Shown here: one piece after another, positions 1 through 5,887 of the stretch | Numbering within the stretch: the first letter of the stretch is position 1 | Layout of the letters: every line of letters begins with the position of its first letter | DNA from: an uncultured Chlamydiae bacterium | Lineage (GTDB): Bacteria > Chlamydiota > Chlamydiia > Chlamydiales > CALBHK01 | Length of the DNA stretch: 7,040 nucleotides | Assembly: GCA_937894565.1 (NCBI GenBank) | Contig: CALBHK010000258.1 | Coordinates: 1 to 7,040 of the forward strand | Reading direction: 5' to 3' | Translations under genes and position numbers: made by a program | Notes under the pieces: model-generated | Database searches by the model: none | What the model saw: only the letters and a program-made list of their open reading frames with translations | Told to the model about the DNA's origin: nothing

Positions 1-43
1 ACCGCGAGAGCTTTCGCGATGCCCAAACGTTTAATTTATTCAT
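1..43 (-). CDS. Start of an unidentified gene, cut by the left edge
   Basis: On the minus strand an ATG at 43-41 opens a frame that stays free of stops to the window edge and reads MNKLNVWASRKLSR. A good Shine-Dalgarno stretch (AAGGAAG) lies about six bases upstream of the ATG, which is the main reason to believe it. Only 14 codons are visible, so no function can be given. The gene would be transcribed divergently from the 409-residue gene at 282, sharing the roughly 240-base intergenic space that holds the large hairpin at 78-126. It could be a chance frame; the ribosome site makes that less likely but does not exclude it. Confidence 0.45.
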   Translation of the reverse strand, partial: MNKLNVWASRKLSR

Positions 44-66
44 ACACACTTCCTTAACATTTACCT

Positions 67-218
67 GTTTAGAATCCGGACTTTGGACAAAACCATGGGC
101 GAAGCCCATGGTTTTGTCCAAAGTCCAGGCATTCAGGTTATTCAAAAAAATGTGAAAAAGTGGATGCACCAATGGATTAGCAAAATGCCTTTCGGGGGTA
201 GGGTTTAGAATCGGGACT
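67..218 (+). repeat. Direct repeat GTTTAGAATCSGGACT, two copies
   Basis: GTTTAGAATCCGGACT at 67-82 recurs as GTTTAGAATCGGGACT at 203-218, with 15 of 16 bases identical. The first copy overlaps the left arm of the hairpin at 78-126. The segment between the copies also carries a short inverted pair AGGCATT (127-133) and AATGCCT (184-190). The copies could be flanks of an inserted or duplicated segment, but the length is too great for an ordinary target-site duplication. Confidence 0.5.
78..126. repeat. Perfect 23-bp inverted repeat (hairpin, GAA loop)
   Basis: Bases 78-100 are the exact reverse complement of 104-126, separated by the three bases GAA. The stem contains CCATGGGC and TTTGGACAAAAC blocks. 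No T tract follows on either strand, so it is not a typical intrinsic terminator. It lies between two divergent genes, which also argues against a terminator role. A stem this long without a mismatch suggests a recent palindromic repeat unit or a small non-autonomous element. Confidence 0.85.
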
Positions 219-251
219 GCGTACATTTATATTTTCTTAATAATTTTTCGC

Positions 252-279
252 TATAATGAGAGAAAATCAAAAAGGAAAG
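252..279 (+). promoter_or_regulatory. -10 box and Shine-Dalgarno for the 409-residue gene
   Basis: TATAAT at 252-257 is a perfect -10 hexamer; the matching -35 region around 229-234 is AT-rich and does not resemble TTGACA. AAAGGAAAG at 271-279 is a strong ribosome site with the AGGA core five bases before the ATG at 282. The leader would be only about 20 bases long. This fixes the start codon and suggests the gene has its own promoter. Confidence 0.6.
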
Positions 280-281
280 TT

Positions 282-1511
282 ATGAAATTAAGTAGAACAA
301 TCGCTAATGTAGCTTTATTTTCTTTGACCGTAGGATGCGCAGTTGGTGCATGTCTAGTAACGTCTAAAGTAGCGTTAGTAGCATTGGCTGTATTTGCAGC
401 CATTGGAGCCATCACATGCATAATCAAAACCTTCAAAGCTGTTTTCCAAAAAAACGAAATCCAAAAAAACGAAATCCAAAAAAACGAAATCCAAAAAATC
501 ATTAGTGAAAGTTCTTGCATTATAAATAATTTTACTGAATTTCACTCTTTAGAAAAACAAAAAGAATTGCATCAAAGCGCAAAAACATTTTTGAAAGAAA
601 ATCTCGCTAAAATTGGAGCTAAATACTCCGTTGTCAATCCTAAAAACATCATAAAGTGTGATTTAGATTCTATTGACCTGTCTGTGAATTTTGAAAACTC
701 CTCTATTTTTAAAATGGCATATACGAATGGGGTAATGGGTGATATTGAGCAAGATGGCAATAGGCAAGAGGATAATCATATTGTTTATGGAGTAGCCAGT
801 CAGTTTAATGGCTGCGAAGCTCCGGTCAAAATGACCATAGAACCCGGAAAAGCGGTTAATGTTTATAAAGATGATCGCACCCAAGGCCCTCAAGCTCAAC
901 TTGCTTTCTCTGATGAGCAAGTAGAGCTTATTAACTGTGGGGGAAATCTTGGATTTAATGGGCTTTGCAATCTTCTTGACGAAGAGACAAAAGCAGAAAT
1001 TGCCCACGGATATTTTACCCCTCAACAATCTAAAGCAGATCAGATCATTAATTTATTAAAAAGCTCAGGAACAAACATTGAATATCCTTGCGTGGAAAAC
1101 AAACCAAAAGGCGGAAATAAAACAGTTCACCAAATCCTTGTCTCAGCTCCTGCCCTAGGAATATATGCACACAAAGAAACGGAAAAAGAGTTACCTCTTG
1201 AGCAAAAAAATGAAATTGAATTTTTAATGGCTTTTTACAGCTTCCAAGCTCAATTTCAGTTATGCCTAGATTTAGCACTAGAGAGCAAAAAACCAGTCAT
1301 TCTTAAAGCTACGGCCGTTGGATTAGGGGTTTTTGGTAATAAGCCCGAAAACGTAGCTAAGGCCTTTTATGCAGCAGCCCAAAATTATGTAGATGCTTTC
1401 AAAGAAAATCGCGTTCAAGTGATTTTTCAAGTTTTCAAGAAAGATACTTATGAATGCCCTAATGGAAAAGAAATGGTAAGCCTCTTGGGTTTAAAAAATA
1501 TAGACAACTAA
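282..1511 (+). CDS. Inc-like membrane protein with macro-domain-like C-terminal region
   Basis: Seen: residues 8-52 are hydrophobic with a short break near SK (28-29), giving two closely spaced membrane segments. They are followed by a tandem repeat NEIQK (residues 58-72, three units) and a charged, probably helical stretch to about 115. The rest is soluble and contains ASQFN (172-176), DDRTQGP (197-203) and GLGVFGN (347-353). From memory, the ASQFN...DxTQGP combination occurs in an uncharacterised family with a macro-domain-like fold, and GxGxFGN resembles the late phosphate-binding loop of macro and PARG-like domains; I could not check this. A bilobed hydrophobic segment near the N-terminus is the hallmark of chlamydial Inc proteins, which type III secretion places in the inclusion membrane. 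Inference: a secreted membrane-anchored effector acting on ADP-ribose or a related ligand. Alternatives are an ordinary inner-membrane protein or a binding-only domain. Start set by the strong ribosome site. Confidence 0.6.
   Translation: MKLSRTIANVALFSLTVGCAVGACLVTSKVALVALAVFAAIGAITCIIKTFKAVFQKNEIQKNEIQKNEIQKIISESSCIINNFTEFHSLEKQKELHQSAKTFLKENLAKIGAKYSVVNPKNIIKCDLDSIDLSVNFENSSIFKMAYTNGVMGDIEQDGNRQEDNHIVYGVASQFNGCEAPVKMTIEPGKAVNVYKDDRTQGPQAQLAFSDEQVELINCGGNLGFNGLCNLLDEETKAEIAHGYFTPQQSKADQIINLLKSSGTNIEYPCVENKPKGGNKTVHQILVSAPALGIYAHKETEKELPLEQKNEIEFLMAFYSFQAQFQLCLDLALESKKPVILKATAVGLGVFGNKPENVAKAFYAAAQNYVDAFKENRVQVIFQVFKKDTYECPNGKEMVSLLGLKNIDN
446..498 (+). repeat. 15-bp in-frame tandem repeat, three full copies plus a partial one
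   Basis: The unit CCAAAAAAACGAAAT is repeated exactly at 446-460, 461-475 and 476-490, and a partial copy follows. It encodes the NEIQK pentapeptide repeat between the membrane segments and the soluble region of the 409-residue protein. A 15-base unit keeps the frame if copies are gained or lost. Each unit also carries a run of seven A residues, which is prone to slippage and could shift the frame. Confidence 0.9.
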
Positions 1512-1524
1512 TAATGAAAATATA

Positions 1525-1560
1525 GAATACCCAGCCCTTAAGGCCTGGGTATTCCTTCTT
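1525..1560 (+). terminator. Terminator-like hairpin after the 409-residue gene
   Basis: GAATACCCAG (1525-1534) pairs perfectly with CTGGGTATTC (1545-1554), with additional CC/GG pairing inside. It begins 14 bases after the stop codon and is followed by the T-rich CTTCTT. The tail is not a pure T run, so termination strength is uncertain. The CCCAG/CTGGG stem resembles the palindromic units at the right end of the window, so it may be a repeat unit used as a terminator. Confidence 0.6.
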
Positions 1561-1711
1561 AGGATAAATTACAACCCACGAACCTTCTCGATCAGCACAT
1601 AGCCCACCTCATTCTCATACCTCTACCCTCATCTCTTCCTATTACCTCGTTCGATAAATTCGTTTAAATAAAGTTTATTTTTCAAGAGCAGCGAATGCAA
1701 GAAAAGCGGGT

Positions 1712-1735
1712 AGCCCCAAGCCTAAGCTTGGGGCT
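1712..1735. repeat. 10-bp hairpin with CTAA loop
   Basis: AGCCCCAAGC (1712-1721) is the perfect reverse complement of GCTTGGGGCT (1726-1735), with loop CTAA. There is no T run on either side. It lies downstream of the group II intron 3' end when read on the minus strand. It may be a REP-like palindrome or an old terminator. Confidence 0.75.
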
Positions 1736-1755
1736 GAATCGACACAAATCATCAA

Positions 1756-1769
1756 GCCGTGAACACGGC
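1756..1769. repeat. 6-bp hairpin beside the intron 3' end
   Basis: GCCGTG (1756-1761) pairs with CACGGC (1764-1769). It lies three bases from the proposed 3' end of the group II intron, in what would be the 3' exon. Several bacterial group II introns insert near hairpins or terminators, so it may be part of the original target, but this is a guess. Confidence 0.4.
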
Positions 1770-1771
1770 AA

Positions 1772-1895
1772 ATCGAGTAGGAGGAGGGCGGAAGGCCTCC
1801 GTCCTCTCACAGAACCGTGCGTACGGGTCCGTAAACGGCTCTTTACATTAACTTCACCCACCTATTTATAGGCTCCCAGCGATCCAATCCAAGGT
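1772..1895 (-). mobile_element. 3'-terminal remnant of a group II intron (domains V and VI)
   Basis: Read on the minus strand, 1841-1812 is a domain V: GAGCCGT pairs with ACGGTTC, giving the catalytic AGC triad opposite GTT, a CG bulge on the 3' side and an upper TACG/CGTA stem. Next comes GTGAGAGGACGG and a domain VI-like stem (1806-1784), then CTACTCGAT. The intron would end at 1772, with a candidate branch-point A at 1778, seven bases from the end. Just before domain V a frame ends LDRWEPINRWVKLM, which looks like the tail of the region encoding the intron protein. No reverse transcriptase and no 5' half are present: the remnant meets a transposase-like fragment around 1896-1908. The element cannot splice by itself. 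The left limit is approximate. Confidence 0.75.
1812..1841 (-). ncRNA. Group II intron domain V hairpin
   Basis: This is the catalytic hairpin of the intron remnant. The lower stem GAGCCGT/ACGGTTC has seven pairs including one G·T wobble, at the position conserved in domain V. The upper stem is short (four pairs, loop GACC) instead of the usual five pairs with a GNRA loop, which may mean decay or simply a variant class. Confidence 0.7.
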
Positions 1896-1907
1896 TAGAA
1901 ATTATCT

Positions 1908-2084
1908 TCAATCCTGCCTTTTTGCATTAGGATGCGTCTTCTTGGCAGTTTCTATAGCCTTCTCATGCTTTTGAACTGCCCACTCTTTTAATAATTCTTG
2001 ACCCAGTTTCTTTATTTCTTCTATTGCCTTACCTTCAGCTTGCAGCAAAAATAAATGATTTAGTTGTAGAGGCTGACAAATAGT
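1908..2084 (-). pseudogene. Fragment of a transposase-like gene
   Basis: A 58-codon stop-to-stop stretch on the minus strand has no good start codon and no downstream continuation. It contains LQAEGKAIEEIKKLGQELL and then KAIETAKKTHPNAKRQD. The pattern, an EGK or similar followed by a helical LGxELL and a basic tail, reminds me of the N-terminal region of some IS transposases of the ISKra4 or related type; this is recall only. It is cut at its C-terminal side by the group II intron remnant and at its N-terminal side by the IS that begins near 2094. It is most likely a dead piece of an older element. Confidence 0.45.
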
Positions 2085-2093
2085 CTAGAAAAG

Positions 2094-2152
2094 GGTATCG
2101 TCTCGGTGAAAAAACAAAAATTTGCACAAAGCGCAAATTACGAGACGATACC
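2094..2152 (+). promoter_or_regulatory. Nested hairpin immediately before the transposase start
   Basis: GGTATCGTCTCG (2094-2105) pairs perfectly with CGAGACGATACC (2141-2152). Inside it, AATTTGC (2119-2125) pairs with GCAAATT (2133-2139). The outer stem ends three bases before the ATG at 2156, so in a read-through transcript the translation start region would be folded. Other insertion sequences (IS10, IS50) use such end-proximal hairpins to stop translation of their transposase from outside transcripts. Here this is inference from position. Alternatively it marks the IS end or a binding site for the transposase. Confidence 0.65.
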
Positions 2153-2155
2153 AAA

Positions 2156-3493
2156 ATGAAAAAAAAGCTAACACAACATTCTCTGTTTAAATCACTTGAA
2201 AATGCAGCTGCCATTATTCCGGATCATCGGAGACTAGATCATACAATACATCGGATGAGAGATGCAATATTTGTTTCTTTCTCATGTTTTTTCTTACAGG
2301 CGCGCTCTCTAAAAGGACACATTAATTTTTTAAGAAAAGCCAAGGCGGACAAAAACAGGAAAGTTTTATTTGAAATCCGTACCATCCCTACAGATAACCA
2401 AGTACGTAATATTATAGATCCGATTCCTACAGATTTTTTTGAGAGAGCGCAAGATGACATTATTTTTAAAATGCAACGTAGTGGCATTTTAAAAGACTTC
2501 AAAAAAACTGTATCTCTTAAAGGGCAATCTATTGAAATGGGTCATCTTATCAGCATAGATGGTGTTGAATATTTTCGCTCTGATTCCATCTGTTGTGATA
2601 ATTGTTGTCAGGTTAATCACCGAAATGGATCAATAAATTATTTTCATAGAGCTTTGTTGGGAGGGCTCATCCATCCTACAGAAGGGGTATTTCTTCCGAT
2701 TACACAGGAATTTATCGTGAGACAGGATGGCTGTGAAAAAGAAGACTGCGAGAGAAAAGCTGCTAAGAGATGGTTGAAAAAATTCCGAAAAAAACACCCC
2801 CACCTTCCAAGTACAATTCTTGGAGATGATGCTTTTTGTACTCAGCCATACATATCTGAATTGAGAGCTGATCGTTGTAATTTCATCCTCTCCTGCCAAC
2901 CAGGGTCGCATAAAACATTATTTGACTGGGTTGATGGGTTAAGACAGGTGGGGAAATTAAACATTAAAAAAAAGAGATTCCGTGACGGAAAAGACTGGCA
3001 CATTGAAACCTATGAATACGCCAACAACGTTCCTCTAAAAGACGGAGAGGATGCGATTTATGTTAATTTTGTTCAGGTAACTATCTATAAAGAAAAAACC
3101 GGTGAATTTGTCGGTATTCATAGCCATGCTACCGATTTTATTTTAACGCAGGAAAACTGCATTGAAATCTCTTTAGTAGGAAGAAGGCGCTGGAAGTGTG
3201 AAAATGAAGGCAACAATACACTCACGAATAACGGATACCATCTAAAACATTCCTTTGGACATGGTAAACAAAACGAATCTCATAATTTTGTTTTGTTAAA
3301 TTTACTAGCATTCATGATGCACGTGATATTAGCTTACGTGGATCAAGAAGGATTTGGTTTATTACGAAAAGCAATGGACACCCTCTATGAATGCCTTGAA
3401 AGAATTAGAACAACTTTTGCTCTTATTGCTTGTTCGAATTGGGATCAATTCTACCAAGTAGCCCATGAAGGCATAGATTTGGATAGTTCCTAG
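2156..3493 (+). CDS. DDE transposase, IS4-like fold
   Basis: This 445-residue protein catalyses transposition of the surrounding insertion sequence. Candidate catalytic acids are D135 in SIDGVEYF, D224 or D225 in ILGDDAF, and E349 in RRRWKCENE, which is followed by NGYHLKHSFGHGK as in IS4-like C-terminal signatures. Other marks match a widespread transposase group I know from proteobacteria and planctomycetes (often filed as ISNCY or unclassified): IPTDNQVRNIIDP (77-89), a cysteine cluster at 146-151, HRNGSINYFHRALLG (155-169) and VRQDGCEKEDCERKAAKRW (188-206). The length is normal and the frame is unbroken, so it may be active. The ATG at 2156 lacks a Shine-Dalgarno and sits against the hairpin at 2094-2152, suggesting deliberately poor expression. 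I found no clear matching terminal repeat downstream, so the exact IS ends are unresolved. Confidence 0.88.
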   Translation: MKKKLTQHSLFKSLENAAAIIPDHRRLDHTIHRMRDAIFVSFSCFFLQARSLKGHINFLRKAKADKNRKVLFEIRTIPTDNQVRNIIDPIPTDFFERAQDDIIFKMQRSGILKDFKKTVSLKGQSIEMGHLISIDGVEYFRSDSICCDNCCQVNHRNGSINYFHRALLGGLIHPTEGVFLPITQEFIVRQDGCEKEDCERKAAKRWLKKFRKKHPHLPSTILGDDAFCTQPYISELRADRCNFILSCQPGSHKTLFDWVDGLRQVGKLNIKKKRFRDGKDWHIETYEYANNVPLKDGEDAIYVNFVQVTIYKEKTGEFVGIHSHATDFILTQENCIEISLVGRRRWKCENEGNNTLTNNGYHLKHSFGHGKQNESHNFVLLNLLAFMMHVILAYVDQEGFGLLRKAMDTLYECLERIRTTFALIACSNWDQFYQVAHEGIDLDSS

Positions 3494-3558
3494 ACGTGGG
3501 ATGGATATTTGATCGTGGGAAAAGTGTGTTGCCTAGAACTAATTGAGGTTTTGATGGT

Positions 3559-3779
3559 TTGAGTAAAATTATTTTTTTAAATACAGAACGCGCAAAAAGC
3601 ACGGTGGCGGAGCTTGCTTTCAAAATCCGAAGAAAATTTGACCCAGTCAAATTTTTTTTGGATTTAGAATTGCTGTTCAGCTTGGTCCTAATCTTGTGAA
3701 TAAATCTGCACTCCTTTACCTTTCAGAAAAAAACAATATTTTGCATGACTCACAATTCACTTCCCCGATTTCGACATGA
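3559..3779 (+). other. Possible remnants of a lost gene upstream of the protease
   Basis: Two overlapping short frames fill the gap between the IS and the protease gene. One runs from TTG 3559 to 3699 (46 codons, with GAGG ten bases upstream) and contains VAELAFKIRRKFDPVKFF. The other, 3642-3779, contains LGPNLVNKSALLYLSEKNNI and overlaps the start of the protease gene. A one-base shift in the run of eight T at 3652-3659 would change between frames. They could be the tail of a decayed neighbour whose stop overlapped the protease ATG, or chance. I recognise neither sequence, and the 20-bp hairpin at 3623-3665 lies across them. Confidence 0.2.
3623..3665. terminator. 20-bp hairpin with CCA loop and T tract
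   Basis: Bases 3623-3642 pair with 3646-3665 over 20 consecutive positions (two of them G·T), leaving the loop CCA. The core GTCAAATTTT is followed by more T residues (T run 3652-3659), as in an intrinsic terminator reading rightward. It would block transcription from the transposase into the protease gene. Because the T run is itself paired with an A-rich arm, it may also work leftward. Its length and three-base loop also fit the palindromic repeats elsewhere in the window. Confidence 0.65.
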
Positions 3780-5844
3780 TCTACGCTATTTTGAAGGGCC
3801 CGACGCCGATGATGGATCGGCCACCTACACCGTCTTTGACGCTGTTAAAGGGGAGTATTTTAAAATTAGCTGGGCCGAAATGCTTATCATCCGTAATCAT
3901 CAAAAGGGAATGGATGCTAGTGAGCTCGCCCATAAAATCAACACAAGCACAACCATTCACCTCACTCCCGAAACCATTCTTTTATTCTTTAAGCAAGCAG
4001 AGCAGCAAGGATTGCTCTCCATTCACCGCTCTTCTGAAGAGGTTCAGAGCCAATATGAGAAAGAAAAAATCGGGTGGTTCCAAAATATCCTTCTCAACTA
4101 TCTCTTTTTTAAAATTCCTATTTTTAAACCCGATGCCTTCTTAGAAAAAACATATCCTTTTGTAGCCCCTTTTTTAACTTTCAAAGCTCTGCTTTGTTAT
4201 CTCTTCATCGCTCTCATTGGACTCCTCACCTTCTTTTTGCATTGGGACGCTTTTTTATCCACCTTCCCCTATTTTTTTAACCTCCAAGGTCTTATTGCCT
4301 ACACACTCGCCATCTTCTTCATGAAACTACTGCATGAATTCTCTCATGCTTATATGGCAAAAAAATATGGGGTACGCATCCCTTCCATGGGAGTTGCTAT
4401 TCTTCTGCTTTTTCCCGTTCTCTATACAGATGTAACCGATGCCTGGAGGCTCTCTCAACGCTTTAAACGCATTGCCATTAGCAGCGCAGGCATCATTGCA
4501 GAATTATTTATGGCAGGAGTTGCCACCATCGGCTGGGCTTATAGCGCCCCTGGACTTCTCAATAGCGTCTTTTTTGTCATTGCTTCTTTAAACTGGATCA
4601 ACACTCTTGCCATCAATTTAAATCCCGCTCTGCGTTTTGATGGATACTATATGCTCTCCGACTACATGAAAGTTGAAAATCTTCAAACGCGCAGTTTTTC
4701 TCTTCTGCGGCGCTGGCTTTATAAATGGTTTCTTGGCCTGCATCTTCCAAATCCCGAAGCTGAGCTCTCCTATCGCAAACAGAGCGCTCTGATTTTGTAT
4801 GCAATTTATGTCTTTGTCTATCGTGTTTTTCTCTACACAGCTATCGCCCTATTTGTCTATTATAGGTTTACAAAGGCCCTTGGCATCGTTCTCTTTCTTT
4901 TTGAAATTATCATTTTCTTTATATGGCCTGTTGTCTACGAAGCGCGTCTGCTTTACCAATTACGATCTCTTATGAAATGGAATGTACGCTTAATTTTGAG
5001 TGCGCTTTTTGCAATTTTTCTCATTTTATGGGCTACCCTTCCCCTTCCGCATCGCTCCTCTTTTCCCGCCATCACACTTGCACAAGAAAAGCAGACGCTT
5101 TATTTTCAGAGAAATGGAAAAATTACCGAATTGTATTTAAAGCGGGACTCTAAAGTCTCAAAAGGCGATCTTCTTGTAAACATTGAATCCCCGGCCCTTG
5201 AATTCCAAAAACGCATCAAAGAAGAAGAGAGAGAAATTATAAAAAAAAGATTGGAAATTATTTCTGAAAAAGAAAAGCTTCAATCCTTTTATCTGGAAAA
5301 ACAGGCAGAGCTTGCCAAAATAGAGGCGGAAATTCAAAGCCTGCAAGAACAGTTGGAACAAAATAAGATCTTCTCTCTTTATGACGGCATAGCTTACGAT
5401 ATCAATCCCTTTTTAAAAACGGGCATCTGGGTGGCTTCAAATGATTATTTAGGCAGCATTGGCACAACTGTCACCTCTATTGACTGCTTTGTATCAGAAG
5501 ATCAGTTGAATAGAATTAAAGTGGGAGAGACCGGCTATTTTTATCCTGTTTCCAATATTTCCCCAATAGAATATAAGATCACACGCATAGCCCCAGTTAG
5601 AACGCACAAGATTCCCTATCCCCAACTTGCATCTATTTATCATGCCGAGCTACCCACGAACACATCTTTAGAGCTTAATGGCAGTTTTTACGCTGTTCGA
5701 GCGGAGCTTGTCTCTAAACCTTCTCCCCCCCTTCCTTTTGGTTTAACCGGGCGCTTTGTGGTGCATGGCCCAAGAAGCTCTTTAGTAGGTGATGGTTTGC
5801 GAGCCATCAGCAGTGTCTTAATTGAAGAAAGCCAAATAGATTAA
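3745..5844 (+). CDS. M50 zinc metalloprotease fused to a HlyD-like adaptor, PqqD-like N-terminus
   Basis: Residues 1-95 form a small PqqD-like region (HDLRYFEGPDADDGSATYTV, helical to 92). The central part is a polytopic membrane domain with about eight hydrophobic segments between 140 and 431. It carries the zinc site HEFSH (197-201), LYTDVTDAW (226-234) and NPALRFDGYY (293-302), whose D299 is the likely third ligand, as in site-2 proteases. Residues 450-575 look like a HlyD adaptor: one lipoyl half (TLYFQRNGKITELYLKRDSK...GDLLVNIESP), a charged coiled coil at about 486-540, and a second half (YDGIAYDINPFLKTGIWVA). A beta-rich tail follows. The combination matches proteins annotated as putative peptide zinc metalloproteases, usually next to a separate HlyD adaptor and export genes. 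None of those partners is here. The start fits the family's usual N-terminus, but no Shine-Dalgarno precedes it. Substrate unknown. Confidence 0.85.
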   Translation: MTHNSLPRFRHDLRYFEGPDADDGSATYTVFDAVKGEYFKISWAEMLIIRNHQKGMDASELAHKINTSTTIHLTPETILLFFKQAEQQGLLSIHRSSEEVQSQYEKEKIGWFQNILLNYLFFKIPIFKPDAFLEKTYPFVAPFLTFKALLCYLFIALIGLLTFFLHWDAFLSTFPYFFNLQGLIAYTLAIFFMKLLHEFSHAYMAKKYGVRIPSMGVAILLLFPVLYTDVTDAWRLSQRFKRIAISSAGIIAELFMAGVATIGWAYSAPGLLNSVFFVIASLNWINTLAINLNPALRFDGYYMLSDYMKVENLQTRSFSLLRRWLYKWFLGLHLPNPEAELSYRKQSALILYAIYVFVYRVFLYTAIALFVYYRFTKALGIVLFLFEIIIFFIWPVVYEARLLYQLRSLMKWNVRLILSALFAIFLILWATLPLPHRSSFPAITLAQEKQTLYFQRNGKITELYLKRDSKVSKGDLLVNIESPALEFQKRIKEEEREIIKKRLEIISEKEKLQSFYLEKQAELAKIEAEIQSLQEQLEQNKIFSLYDGIAYDINPFLKTGIWVASNDYLGSIGTTVTSIDCFVSEDQLNRIKVGETGYFYPVSNISPIEYKITRIAPVRTHKIPYPQLASIYHAELPTNTSLELNGSFYAVRAELVSKPSPPLPFGLTGRFVVHGPRSSLVGDGLRAISSVLIEESQID

Positions 5845-5887
5845 GTTTATGATGAGCATATGGAGTCTTTATTAAAATAAATTTCAA

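Noticed and set aside
3..18. Hairpin CGCGA/TCGCG at the left edge.
   Set aside because: It lies within the proposed coding start of the edge gene and has only five pairs, so it is probably incidental.
251..520. 89-codon minus-strand frame with repeated FFWIS.
   Set aside because: It is the antisense of the tandem repeat and membrane segments of the plus-strand gene, which has a promoter and ribosome site; the repetition is a by-product.
1569..1622. Minus-strand reading RYENEVGYVLIEKVRGL followed by a stop, which looks protein-like.
   Set aside because: Only 17 codons lie between two stops, with no recognisable family and no continuation in another frame. It may be the tail of a decayed gene, but that cannot be supported.
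3776..4144. 122-codon plus-strand frame inside the protease gene.
   Set aside because: It overlaps the PqqD-like and first membrane region in another frame, has no ribosome site and an unconvincing composition.
5845..5887. Bidirectional terminator between the convergent protease and msr genes (AAATTT pairing).
   Set aside because: The only pairing is short and purely A/T with a bulge, too weak to call.
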